Below, in pieces: positions 1-8,119 of a stretch of DNA of 64,000 nucleotides (positions are counted from its first letter, which is position 1; each line of letters starts with the position of its first letter). Position numbers and translations under genes: made by a program. The notes beneath the pieces are model-generated. The model made no database searches, was not told where the DNA came from, and saw only the letters and a list, made by a program, of their open reading frames with translations. The stretch comes from JBEKIK01 sp963845975 (GTDB taxonomy: Bacteria; Planctomycetota; Planctomycetia; Pirellulales; Thermoguttaceae): contig CAWJUD010000001.1 of the NCBI GenBank assembly GCA_963845975.1, forward strand, positions 930,001 to 994,000, in the 5' to 3' direction.

Positions 1-331
1 CCGGGCAACGGTGTTGATCGAGCTGGTCGTGCCGTAAGTGAAGATAATCTCTTCCACGCCCGCCGCATTTATGAAAGCCCTCACCTTTTCCCGCGCCGGC
101 GAAAAGATCGTCGGCTTCCTGGGCCAACTGGTGGATGCCGCGCTGCACGTTGGCATAGTGGTTTTCGTAGGTGTCGACAATCGACCGGATGACCTTGCTC
201 GGGCGCTGCGTGGTGGCGGCGTTGTCGAGATATATCAACGGGCGGTCGCCGTGCATCAGCCGGCCGAGGATGGGAAAATCGGGGCGGTAAAGCTTGGGAT
301 CGAGTGCGGGAGGGTTTGTAATTGTCGTCAT
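1..331 (-). CDS. sufS: SufS-type cysteine desulfurase, N-terminal part, frameshifted, runs off the window
   Basis: PLP-dependent desulfurase that takes sulfur from cysteine and hands it to SufU for Fe-S cluster assembly. The reverse strand from the ATG at 331 reads an N-terminus ending in LIYLDNAATTQRPSKV, followed by HYANVQRGIHQLAQEA, which is the SufS/CsdA class signature. At about 91-101 the frame breaks. The next frame continues the family sequence (REKVRAF, then EEIIFTYGTTSSIN). One base appears to be missing in a GC-rich run, so this is either a sequencing indel or a real lesion. The PLP lysine and active cysteine lie beyond the left edge. It follows sufU in the same direction, the usual arrangement for a SufU-SufS partnership. 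Confidence 0.85.
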   Translation of the reverse strand, partial: MTTITNPPALDPKLYRPDFPILGRLMHGDRPLIYLDNAATTQRPSKVIRSIVDTYENHYANVQRGIHQLAQEADDLFAGAGKGEGFHKCGGRGRDYLHLRHDQLDQHRCP

Positions 332-375
332 TAATAGTATTTTATGTTTAACAACGTTTTGCTTGCATATTTTTT

Positions 376-400
376 ATTGCAAATTGCAAATTGCAAATTG
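376..400. repeat. Heptamer tandem repeat (ATTGCAA x3.5)
   Basis: Three perfect ATTGCAA units plus ATTG, in the gap between sufU and sufS. It belongs to a window-wide class of short intergenic repeats with a strict 7-bp period. A near-complementary version (CAATTTG/CAATTTT) sits before cysW at 47347. Confidence 0.85.
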
Positions 401-433
401 AACAACGACCGATGCGTATTTGATAAGTCATTT

Positions 434-454
434 TACTCCGTACTCCGTACTTGT
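434..454. repeat. Heptamer tandem repeat (TACTCCG)
   Basis: Two TACTCCG units and a degenerate third, in the sufU-sufS gap. The same unit recurs near 55453. Confidence 0.7.
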
Positions 455-504
455 TATCACTATCATGCCCGCCATGTTCAACCAAATACCACTCCCAAAA
501 CCCT

Positions 505-530
505 GGCCCCCTAATCTCTAATCTCTAGCC
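505..530. repeat. Heptamer tandem repeat (CTAATCT) overlapping the sufU stop
   Basis: Units of the type CTAATCT CTAATCT CTAGCCC. The repeat supplies the last codons and stop of sufU, so the repeat has grown into, or replaced, the gene end. Confidence 0.7.
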
Positions 531-943
531 CCTTTATTTATCACCGGCAGAGAACTCTTATCAACCGGCGCGTAAATCGCGGCCTGCAATACCCGCCAGG
601 AAAGCAGGCAGCATTTTTGCCTGTTGGGCGTCAGTCGGGCGCCGAATAATTGGAGCATGTCGTTGGCGGTGAATTTTTTCACCTCCTCGACGTGCCGGCC
701 GTTGAATTTTTCGACCAGCATGGAAGCCGCCGCCTGGCTGATGCAACATCCGTCGCCGTTAAAATAGATTTCCTTCATCGTGCCCTTGTCGTCGATTTGC
801 AATTCCATGCGGATCACGTCCCCGCACAGCGGGTTGTCGTCTTCGTGCGCATGGGTGCATTTCGGACAGTTTCCACGATGAAACGGGTCCTCGTAATGGT
901 CGAGGATATGCTCCTGGTACAGTTGTTCCTCTTCGGGCGGCAT
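518..943 (-). CDS. sufU: SufU-like Fe-S assembly protein (NifU N-domain family)
   Basis: A 141-aa protein of the SufU/IscU family that accepts sulfur from SufS during Fe-S cluster biogenesis. Visible family features are NPLCGD (near residue 40), DGCCISQAAASM (near 66) and a third cysteine site in QKCCLLSW (near 111). These correspond to the Cys/Asp/Cys/Cys zinc-binding set of SufU. SufU-type insertions between the second and third cysteine sites favour SufU over IscU. The gene precedes sufS by about 190 bp on the same strand, and that gap holds three heptamer repeats. No clear ribosome-binding site precedes the ATG at 943. The C-terminal tail after the last conserved region is short. Confidence 0.9.
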   Translation of the reverse strand: MPPEEEQLYQEHILDHYEDPFHRGNCPKCTHAHEDDNPLCGDVIRMELQIDDKGTMKEIYFNGDGCCISQAAASMLVEKFNGRHVEEVKKFTANDMLQLFGARLTPNRQKCCLLSWRVLQAAIYAPVDKSSLPVINKGARD

Positions 944-1240
944 GGCGATATTAGGGGGGTGTTAAAAACCAAATCAACAAAATAAAAAAATCATCTACTA
1001 TGCAAAAAGTCTACATATTAGTTTACGTTTAAAAATAGACATCGGCAACCCATCTGGGAGGGACAAATAACGAAGAACAAAAATTAATGACGAATGAATT
1101 GGGAAAACCTAAAGGGAAAAATGGGAAGTAGGCGGCGGACAGTGAGAAGTCGCAAGCGGGTTTTGTTTAATTATCAGTAATCGGTTTTCGGCGTTTAAAA
1201 TTTATACTTTGTTCCTTATCCATCATCCTTGGTCTTACTC

Positions 1241-1735
1241 CTAACAGTCGAGCAACCTGGCCGTTACCAGCCAGCGGAGTTCGGCTGCGCCGATTTCGAT
1301 CGGGCCGTCGAAACGCAAGGCGGCCACGGCCCCTTTGGCAAAGCGAATCGGGGCGTTCGGCTGGCTGATGAGCGCGGCGGTTAGTTGGCCGACGTCCGGG
1401 GCATGACCGACCCAGGCGATTTGAGAATGCTCGTCGGCCTCCTGGGCGGTCCAACCGAGCAGGCTTTCCAAGTCGCCGTGGGGAAGAAGTTCCTGCCGGT
1501 CGATTACCTCCGGCCGGTCGATCAGGCCTTCGGCCAGAATTTGCGCGGTTTCCCGGCAGCGGACCGTCGGGCTTGTGGCGATTAGCGACGGCTCCACACC
1601 GCGCCTGCTTAAAATTGCGACCATTGCGGCGAAACGCTTCCGCCCTTTTTTTGTCAATGGACGCTGGGTGTCGTCGGGCCATTGTGGATCGCCGTACTGT
1701 CCGGCCCAGGCGTGGCGAATAATGAATAGATCCAT
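1241..1735 (-). CDS. sixA: SixA-type phosphohistidine phosphatase (histidine phosphatase superfamily)
   Basis: A 164-aa single-domain histidine phosphatase. The N-terminal RHAWAG carries the catalytic His8 and Arg7 of the RHG motif. SPTVRCRETAQIL is the usual second conserved helix, and VGHAPDVGQL holds the second catalytic histidine near residue 110. Length and motif spacing fit SixA, which removes phosphate from the HPt domain of ArcB in E. coli; the substrate here is unknown. The gene stands alone. A heptamer repeat lies just upstream of its start (1742-1762) and the region 944-1240 downstream holds no recognisable feature. Confidence 0.85.
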   Translation of the reverse strand: MDLFIIRHAWAGQYGDPQWPDDTQRPLTKKGRKRFAAMVAILSRRGVEPSLIATSPTVRCRETAQILAEGLIDRPEVIDRQELLPHGDLESLLGWTAQEADEHSQIAWVGHAPDVGQLTAALISQPNAPIRFAKGAVAALRFDGPIEIGAAELRWLVTARLLDC

Positions 1736-1741
1736 GATTTT

Positions 1742-1762
1742 GTGGTGAGTGGAGAGTGGTTT
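1742..1762. repeat. Heptamer tandem repeat (GTGGTGA/GTGGAGA/GTGGTTT)
   Basis: Three degenerate 7-bp units directly 5' of sixA (which starts at 1735 on the minus strand). Confidence 0.6.
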
Positions 1763-1802
1763 TCAGTTTGCCGGTGACTAACGTTGAGTTTTCAATTTTT
1801 CC

Positions 1803-1905
1803 TGTAAAGCCGCGACTGGCACCAACCGAAGGTTGGTCGGTCGCGGGAAAAGAACTATAATTTACTTGCTTTTCCACAACCGCGACCACTGGTCGCGGCT
1901 TTACA
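1803..1905. repeat. 103-bp palindromic intergenic element with nested hairpins
   Basis: Outer arms TGTAAAGCCGCGAC (1803-1816) and GTCGCGGCTTTACA (1892-1905) are perfect complements. Inside are the small palindrome CCAACCGAAGGTTGG and a CGCGACC/GGTCGCG pair. CCAACCGAAGGTTAG recurs inside another palindrome near 32620. It is MITE-like or a dispersed palindromic repeat. It lies between two convergent/tandem genes and could also act as a terminator. Confidence 0.7.
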
Positions 1906-1936
1906 TATTAATCATTTGCCATTTAGTCTTCAAACT

Positions 1937-2908
1937 CTATTTCACACGCCATATCGTATTGTCCTCAATTCCCAATTCGCGTTGGATCGCGGTAATTGCG
2001 GTTTTAAAACGCCGGGCATCTTGCGGATAACCGGCCGTGGGCGCAAGACCGGGGACGCGCGAGCACCAAAACTCGTTGAACGGTTGCATGGCCAATTCGC
2101 GGAGGTATTTCGAGGCCATCGATGCCAGGGCGGCGGGCAGGCAATGCTCGGCGTTGGCGCGGAAACAAAATTCGATTTGCCGCTCATTCGGCCCAAAGCG
2201 ATAAACGCTTTGTTGCCGGCTTTCGCCGTGGATTTCGATCATAAGATCGGGAAAATGCTCCATCAGCAGCGGTCCGTAGCAATTCCGCCCGCCGTGTTTG
2301 TCGCACATTACCGAAATCGGTCCATCCGGAAGCGGCCGCATCACGCTATTGATCAATTCCAACGTGAGATGCGACAACAGCGAGCCTTTCGACCTGTAGC
2401 GTTCCAGCAGGCGGTTGAACTCTCGCGGAAAGACCGCCCGGCTCTCAAGTGCAATCAATTGTACTCCCGCGGACAAGAGCGCGTCGCGCAATCGCGGACC
2501 GTGCATGGGCCAATCGTTGGCCATGACGTCGACGGGAACCGGGGCATCGTACGAGTTGAACCAAGGGCTTATGGAAAATTCATCAGTTGCCTGAGCCGCC
2601 AATACACGCCAGGCTTCGCGCCAGGTACGGGGCCGATATCCCAATAGCGCCCAGGCCGCCCATAGCCCGCGCTCCAAGTGCCGCAGGCCACAGCCGGAGT
2701 TGTAAAGGATTTTTGAATCGGCGACCACCATGCAGGGCGGAGGGAGTTTTTCCGCTTGTTTAAGCGATCCGGCAATCACGTGTCCCAGCCGGTCGAAAAG
2801 ATCCTCGCCGCGCAGGTCATCGGGCACTTGCCAAACCGAGGCCGAGATCACCAGCGGCCCGAGATTCGGCCCATAACCGGCTTCATCGCTTCCAATCAGG
2901 TAGCCCAT
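1937..2908 (-). CDS. RNase HII-like protein (RNase H fold, DEAGYGP motif)
   Basis: A 323-aa protein that opens with GSDEAGYGPNLGPLVI (residues 6-21). This resembles the RNase HII catalytic loop GxDEAGRGPLAGP and keeps the acidic pair Asp8/Glu9. Later VADSKILYN (near 62) matches the RNase HII DDSK region, and MCDKHGGRN (near 200) supplies a further Asp. The C-terminal SKYLREL resembles the SKxxRD helix of RNase HII. The family is longer than true RNase HII (about 200 aa), and Arg of GRGP is Tyr here, so the substrate may differ from RNA-DNA junctions. I infer an RNase H-fold nuclease; the activity is not shown by sequence alone. Confidence 0.65.
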   Translation of the reverse strand: MGYLIGSDEAGYGPNLGPLVISASVWQVPDDLRGEDLFDRLGHVIAGSLKQAEKLPPPCMVVADSKILYNSGCGLRHLERGLWAAWALLGYRPRTWREAWRVLAAQATDEFSISPWFNSYDAPVPVDVMANDWPMHGPRLRDALLSAGVQLIALESRAVFPREFNRLLERYRSKGSLLSHLTLELINSVMRPLPDGPISVMCDKHGGRNCYGPLLMEHFPDLMIEIHGESRQQSVYRFGPNERQIEFCFRANAEHCLPAALASMASKYLRELAMQPFNEFWCSRVPGLAPTAGYPQDARRFKTAITAIQRELGIEDNTIWRVK

Positions 2909-3011
2909 GCACCGAGGATATCAACAAAGGTTTTCAAATACCAGGGGGTTGAGGCTTGATGGTTCAACTATATGGATTAAAATATAATAACATGCCGAAG
3001 GAGGATATTTT

Positions 3012-3220
3012 ATGACGGAAATTGTATTTCAGATTGAGGAAGATCCGGAGGGCGGTTATACCGCCAGAGCCTTAGGCGCATCGATCTTTACCGAAGCGGG
3101 TACAGTGGAAGAACTGGCGCAATGATTCGCGATGCGGTCTGTTGTCATTTTGAGAACCCCGACCAAAGGCCGAAGATGATCCGGCTCCACTTCTGCCGAG
3201 ATGAGGTTATCGCTACGTGA
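3012..3220 (+). pseudogene. hicB: HicB-family antitoxin, frameshifted
   Basis: Antitoxin of a HicAB type II toxin-antitoxin module. After a strong GGAGG ribosome-binding site the first 37 codons read MTEIVFQIEEDPEGGYTARA, the HicB partial RNase H fold. The frame then stops at a TGA (3123-3125) that overlaps an ATG (3122-3124). The next frame continues the family sequence with MIRDAVCCHFEN and IRLHFCRDEVIAT to 3220. One A appears to be missing at CAA-TGA. This may be an assembly indel, a real mutation or, less likely, ATGA-coupled translation of two halves. hicA starts at the overlapping GTGA at 3217, so the antitoxin-first order and coupling are intact. Confidence 0.8.
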
Positions 3221-3462
3221 AGGTTCCACGTGATCTTTCCGGTACCGAGTTGGCTCGTGCACTACGGCATTTTGGCTACGAGGTCGTACGCCAGACGGGA
3301 AGCCATATGCGATTAACACGTCAACACGCAGGCGAGGATCAACATATTACCATTCCCGGTCACAAGTCGCTGAAAATCGGAACACTTAACAACATACTGG
3401 GTGATATCGCTTTGCAAGTTGGGATGACCAAAGACGAACTCGTTGAGAAACTCTTTTCTTGA
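3217..3462 (+). CDS. hicA: HicA-family mRNA interferase toxin
   Basis: An 81-aa toxin of the HicA family, a small dsRBD-like ribonuclease that cleaves mRNA. TGSHMRL near residue 27 contains the catalytic histidine in its usual Gly-Ser-His context, followed by ITIPGHKSLKIGTLNNIL, also typical. The start is GTG at 3217, which overlaps the hicB stop (GTGA), so the pair is translationally coupled. The reading frame is intact while the antitoxin gene is frameshifted. That combination would be toxic if both were expressed as written, so the hicB lesion is more likely a sequence error or the module is silent. Confidence 0.85.
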   Translation: MKVPRDLSGTELARALRHFGYEVVRQTGSHMRLTRQHAGEDQHITIPGHKSLKIGTLNNILGDIALQVGMTKDELVEKLFS

Positions 3463-3499
3463 AACTCACCTGACATTGCATGGGCAATATAATAAAAAA

Positions 3500-4597
3500 G
3501 TGATTGCAGATTCTTTACCGTTGCGCGTTGTTCGACTTACTCCGCCGGGGCGCGGGGCGGTGGCCTGTATTTTGGTGGAGGGGCCCGGGGCTGCCAAATT
3601 GGTGCAGACGGTTGTGCTGACAAAATCCGGCCGGCCGCTGGCGGAGTTTCCAGACGATCGTCTTGTCGTGGGGCATTTCAACGGGGAAAACGGCGAGGAA
3701 GTCGTTGTGCGGCGGCGGAGTCCGCGGGCAGTCGAACTGCATTGTCATGGCGGACATGCGGCCCCGGCAATGATCGAAAAAACCTTGCGGAAGCGGGGGT
3801 GTCAGATCATGGGGTGGCAAGAGTGGGTATCAGAATCGCAAGCCGATCCGATTTCCGCCGTCTGCCTTGTAGCGCTGGCCGATGCCCCAACCCAACGCAC
3901 GGCCGGCATATTGCTGGACCAGTATCACGGCGCGCTGCGCCGCGCATTCGATGCTATTGAGCAAGACATCGAAAAAAAGAATTTTTCCCCGGCCCTGTCG
4001 CGGGTGGAATCGCTGTTGGCTTGCATCCCCTTGGGATCGCATTTGACAAAACCGTGGCGCGTGGTAGCGGCCGGTCCGCCAAATGCGGGCAAGAGCAGCC
4101 TGATTAACGCCATGGTCGGTTTTCAACGGTCGATAGTGCATCACACGCCGGGCACAACACGGGATGCGGTTACATCGGTCACGGCCATGAACGGCTGGCC
4201 TGTGGAGCTGTGCGACACGGCCGGCCTGCATGACAAAGCTGAAGGGATCGAAAAGACCGGCGTGGAATTGGCCCGAGAGCGGATGAGCGACGCCGACTTA
4301 GTGATCTTGGTTTTCGATCTTACGTCAAGTTGGTCGGTGTCGGATCAGGGATTGACGGAAAGTTTTCCAAAAGCCCTTATAGTCCACAACAAAGTCGATA
4401 TCCAGTCCGTTAAAGACAATCGTCCAAACGGACTATACACAAGCGCACTGACAGGAGCGGGAATCGATGAGCTCATCGAGAAAATCGCGAACCGCTTAGT
4501 TCCCATGCCCCCGCCGCCCGGCGCCGCCGTGCCTTTTACGTTGGAGCAGATTGAAAGAATTAGAGGTTATATTAAGGTTTTGGGGAAGATTTTGTAA
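3500..4597 (+). CDS. MnmE/TrmE-like GTPase lacking the C-terminal cysteine motif
   Basis: About 365 aa. The N-terminal LTPPGRGAVACILVEGPGA and VELHCHGG resemble the folate-binding domain of MnmE. A complete G domain follows: GPPNAGKSSL (G1), TTRD (G2), DTAG (G3), NKVD (G4) and SAL (G5). Canonical MnmE (about 450 aa) ends in an F-C-I/V-G-K motif whose cysteine is needed for tRNA wobble-uridine modification. This protein ends at RGYIKVLGKIL with no such cysteine. I read it as a shortened MnmE paralogue. The start is uncertain: GTG at 3500 is used, but TTG at 3443 or 3521 is possible, and no good ribosome-binding site is visible. It lies just after hicA. Confidence 0.7.
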   Translation: MIADSLPLRVVRLTPPGRGAVACILVEGPGAAKLVQTVVLTKSGRPLAEFPDDRLVVGHFNGENGEEVVVRRRSPRAVELHCHGGHAAPAMIEKTLRKRGCQIMGWQEWVSESQADPISAVCLVALADAPTQRTAGILLDQYHGALRRAFDAIEQDIEKKNFSPALSRVESLLACIPLGSHLTKPWRVVAAGPPNAGKSSLINAMVGFQRSIVHHTPGTTRDAVTSVTAMNGWPVELCDTAGLHDKAEGIEKTGVELARERMSDADLVILVFDLTSSWSVSDQGLTESFPKALIVHNKVDIQSVKDNRPNGLYTSALTGAGIDELIEKIANRLVPMPPPPGAAVPFTLEQIERIRGYIKVLGKIL

Positions 4598-4633
4598 TCA
4601 GGTCATGTTTTAATCCAACAAAAGCGGCTTCTT

Positions 4634-4822
4634 CTAATTCCACACGTTACGTTCTTGAATAATGTGCCTCAGCCATTCAGCCATGTTGTTTTTTCGATGC
4701 AATCGAGCCAGGAAAGCCGCCCTAGCGGCAAGATCGGCGGGAATAGATAAAGAAGCCGGCTTTGTTCGACGCGCACGAATGGGTTTTTCCCAAGCTGAAT
4801 CGTCGTCGACTTGAGATATCAC
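4634..4822 (-). CDS. Small putative RHH/CopG-like protein
   Basis: A 62-aa reading frame starting at GTG (4822). It contains SQVDDDSAWEKPIRARR, then SLSIPADLAARAAFLARLHR and EWLRHIIQERN. The pattern of a short basic strand followed by two helices resembles small CopG-type antitoxins found in toxin-antitoxin modules. No toxin partner is adjacent and no ribosome-binding site is evident. The open frame extends upstream to about 4880 without an ATG. Assignment is weak. Confidence 0.4.
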   Translation of the reverse strand: MISQVDDDSAWEKPIRARRTKPASLSIPADLAARAAFLARLHRKNNMAEWLRHIIQERNVWN

Positions 4823-5282
4823 AATCCGGTCAATGTCTTTTTCAGTTGATTTCTTTTTGTCTTTGCTCTTATACTTATATTGACCACCCAGTTATCCATC
4901 AAACAATGCCGATGGCAAGACACTTACTGCAGCCTTGCTGGCATTGCCTATGTTATGCATTTTAGCCCATTTCCGCTAGTCCCATTGTTTACGATGATCA
5001 AATGGCGGCAACGCCCTCCCTTTTTGTCTGGTTTTTGGGCAATGCAATAGCAAAATCGGCATTTTCGTATGGACTTAAGTTCACATGGATGGGTACACTT
5101 CCCCGGTTTTTCCAACGGCGGGAGCATAAATTCGTTTTTCTTGTCTTGAGAATTTGTAGTCCGGTTCCGAGAAAAGCCTTTACCAGTTGTATTAATGGGG
5201 CATGCCTGCAACGGATATTGAGGTTGGACTTTTCTAATGAGTAGATCCGATTTGCTCGGCTGAGTTCAAGGAGAAACTCACA
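4823..5282. other. Intergenic region with no clear gene
   Basis: About 460 bp. A minus-strand frame (4948-5211) would encode a Cys-rich stretch (KCTHPCELKSIRKCRFCYC) that looks vaguely zinc-binding, but it lacks a ribosome-binding site and a recognisable family. A plus frame (5002-5244) has no family features. An AAGGAG ribosome-binding site for the next gene lies at the right end. Confidence 0.5.
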
Positions 5283-7309
5283 ATGCAGTTCAAATCTGTA
5301 AAGCGGCTCGGACTGGTCGCTCTATCGACCGCGATCCTGGTGGTATTTGTTTATGCCGCGCTTGGAGCCCAGGATGACAATAATTCCGGGACAGCCGCCG
5401 GTGTGACGAGTGTAATGAAGATAAAAGATCAATCATCCGGCGAACAACAGCAACAGGCGTCGGAACCACCGAGTTCAAAAGAAATCGAATCGGAAAAAAG
5501 TACGCCTGAAAGCAAAGCGAAATCGGCCGAAATCCAGCCCCTTGCGCAAGATCAAATCACAGCGACTGCCGAGGACGGGGATCTCAAGCCGGTGGCCAAT
5601 CCCGACGAAGCCAGCCCGATTACATTGGAGGCGGCCAGTTTCAAGGGCGTGACGCCGGGTGCGACGTCCATCGAGGAGGTGGAAAAACTCTGGGGGCCCC
5701 CAAAGAAATATTCAAACAAAACGACCTGATGACGCAGCTCTATTCGATCGAACCGTTCGACCGGGTGGAAGTCAGCTACCAGAAAGAAAAAGTGTCTTCC
5801 ATTGTGATCCGCTTTGATAAACCCTTTCCGGCCGACAAAATCGCTCAACAATTGGATATGACCTCGGTAAAGCCGGTGCTGGTCTCCAACGAGATGGCGG
5901 AAATCCTGGGCCAGGTATATCCGGAGCGGGGCGTGCTGTTCGCCTTTGAACCCAGCCCGGATAAAAGCAGGCCTTCAATGAAAGTCGTCCATATAATTCT
6001 CGAACCGCTAAATGCCGAGCCCTTTATCCTGCGGGCGGAGACCGAAATGGAGAGCCGCTATGATTTGAGTTTGCGCGATTTGGAGCAGGCATTGAATTTG
6101 CAACCCAACAACGCCCGGGCGAACTGGCTTTTGGGCCGTGTCCTTTCGGCCACCGATCAATTGGACAAGGCCGAAGCCGCCGCAGCGAGATCCGTTCGGC
6201 TGGATCCGGAAAATCCGCGTTATCGCGTCACAAGGGCGCAGATTCTCGGCCAGATGGGCCGTTCGGCTGAAGCCGTCAAGGAAGCGCAAAAAGCCGTGGA
6301 AACCAGCAACGAACGCGCGCACATACAAGCCCGCGCTCTTTGCTTGCTGGGCGATCTTACCGCTTCAGGGGCGAAACCCGATTATCGAAAGGCAATAAGC
6401 TATCATACCAAGGCGGTCCAAGTGGCCGATGCGGTGGCCAATGATCCCCATCCGGCCATTCGGCTGACGGCCAAGGAGGTCCTGGTCGACGCGCATCTGG
6501 GGGCGGTTCACGACATCGCCTGGGGCGATTGGAAAGAGAAAGACCTGGCCGTAAACAAGTGGCTGGAACGAGCCGCATCGTTTGCCGACGATCTGGTTCA
6601 GAATGAAGGCGGTTCCGATGAGAATCAATTCCGCGTATACACGCGGGCGCTGACGGCCTGCGTGGGCCTGCGCGGCAAGATCGATCCCAAGCCCTGGATT
6701 CAAGAGGCCCTCAGCCACGGCAACGGATTGATAGATTCTACATCCGACCCCGTTCGCAAAGCCCAATATCAATGGGACCTGGGCATGGCGCTTTACGATG
6801 CGGTGCAAATTTATCAACTCCGCGCCGACCATGCGACGGCCTTAAAATACGCGCAAGCCGCGGTGGAATACCTGGAAAAAGGACACGAGCGGAAACAAAC
6901 CCTGACCACCGCTTACGTCCTGGGCCGGCTATACTTCCGCCTGGGAGCGATTTATGCCATCCGCGATAAGAATCATCAGGAGGCGGTTGCATGGTTCGAC
7001 AAGGCGGCGCCGCTTTTGATGAAACCGCTCCCGCCGGAGTCGGGCGCCGACTTGGGCCGGGAAGGCGAAACCTTCGTGAGCATGGGCGTCTCGTATTGGG
7101 AAACCAAACAACGCGACAAAGCCCTCGAACTGACACAACACGGCATCGCCTTGATGGAAGAGGCCGTCAAGCAAGGAACGCTGGAACGATCGGCGCTTAT
7201 CGTTCCCTATAACAATATCTCCGCCATGCATCGCCACCTGGGCTCGACCGAAAAAGCCGACCGCTTCCAGGAAATGGCCGCCAAACTCAAAGATAGCAAA
7301 GTGAAATAA
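5283..7309 (+). CDS. Exported tetratricopeptide-repeat protein, split by a frameshift
   Basis: One gene of about 675 codons in two frames. The first part (5283-5729) has an AAGGAG ribosome-binding site, a signal peptide (LGLVALSTAILVVFVYAALG), a disordered Ser/Glu-rich linker and the start of a domain at FKGVTPGATSIEEVEKLWGPP. The second frame resumes the same domain (QLYSIEPFDRVEVSYQKEK) and runs into at least five TPR units (ALNLQPNNARANWLLGRVL, AARSVRLDPENPRYRVTRAQ and later copies). The break is at the GGGGGCCCCC run (5692-5701), where one base is missing. TPRs suggest a periplasmic scaffold; the specific role is unknown. A terminator hairpin follows at 7343. Confidence 0.75.
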
Positions 7310-7342
7310 TCCGGCGACTTTCCAACCGTTTTTTTGACCTGC

Positions 7343-7375
7343 AAAGCCCACGGGTTGCAACCCGCGGGCTTTTTC
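7343..7375 (+). terminator. Rho-independent terminator after the TPR gene
   Basis: Stem AAGCCC-CGGGTT / AACCCG-GGGCTT with a GC loop, followed by TTTTT, 34 bp after the TPR stop. The same hairpin sequence recurs at 45454 and 54998, so it is also a dispersed palindrome. Confidence 0.8.
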
Positions 7376-7400
7376 ATTCCAATTGTATCACCGTTTCAAT

Positions 7401-7538
7401 TAGAGCGCATCCCACTTGAGTGTAGCGGGTGCCATGGCCACGCTTGCGTGGCCATGTAGCGTAATTCCCGAGAAAACATGCCCACGACGAGCGTGGGCAT
7501 GGCACCCAACACGCTACACTGATCCGAGATGCGCTCTA
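7401..7538. mobile_element. MITE-like element, family A, copy 1 (138 bp)
   Basis: Perfect 11-bp terminal inverted repeats TAGAGCGCATC at 7401-7411 and 7528-7538. The ends can also be read as a TA target duplication flanking GAGCGCATC, the style of IS630/Tc1-type MITEs. Inside are two strong hairpins, CATGGCCACGC/GCGTGGCCATG and CATGCCCACG/CGTGGGCATG. A second copy in inverted orientation is at 61439-61574. There is no coding capacity, so it would be moved by a transposase elsewhere. Confidence 0.75.
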
Positions 7539-7582
7539 GTATCCCGCCTTTTCGTTTTGTAATGCCCTAATAGAATATCAGC

Positions 7583-8063
7583 ATGTTTTCACGAATAAAA
7601 CTATTGTGTCTGTTGCTTGTAGTTGTAGACCTTGTCCTGCTGGGAGTGATGGTTCACTACACCTCCTGGTTGTTTATGCTGGGTTTTGTTTTCATCAGCG
7701 GCATTATAGGCGGTTGGCTGCTAAATAATGGTTTGCACCGATATTTGAGAAAAACGCAAAGACTGGCGCATGTTGACGGCATATCAGCCGAGGCTTTTCT
7801 ATTAGGCGCGGCCGCGCCTGGCCGCCGGAGTGTTGTTCATTGTGCCGGGAGTCCTGACCGATCTGATTGGATTGGCATTAATCTCGCCGGCGGGCAAATG
7901 GCTGGTACGATTTTCTATTGCGTCGTTCTTTGGGAAAATGTTCCCCCATTTTTCAACTCAAAATTATTTTTCCGATTCAGCAGGCGAAAAGCCTGCTAAA
8001 GATGAGATTATTGACGTTCAAATCACAAACGGTGGCGAGAAAGAACTGGAAAATGGGCGGTAA
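7583..8063 (+). CDS. fxsA: FxsA-family membrane protein, frameshifted
   Basis: Small inner-membrane protein of the FxsA family; E. coli FxsA relieves F-plasmid exclusion of phage T7, but the general role is unknown. The first frame gives two membrane helices (LLCLLLVVVDLVLLGVMV and FMLGFVFISGIIGGWLL). The conserved VLFIVPGVLTDLIGLALI helix, with the typical PG-LTD motif, is in another frame from about 7818. The frame break lies in the GCGGCCGCGCC run (7808-7818), with one base too many. The hydrophilic tail ends at 8063. Joined, the product is about 160 aa, normal for the family. nadA follows after 57 bp. Confidence 0.75.
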
Positions 8064-8119
8064 TTCGCCCCCTATTTTTCCCTCAGGACCATGAATATAC
8101 TGTGTAGAGAGGAAAAATT

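Noticed and set aside
3443..3499. TTG start of the MnmE-like gene overlapping hicA
   Set aside because: TTG without a ribosome-binding site, and the added residues do not resemble the MnmE N-terminus.
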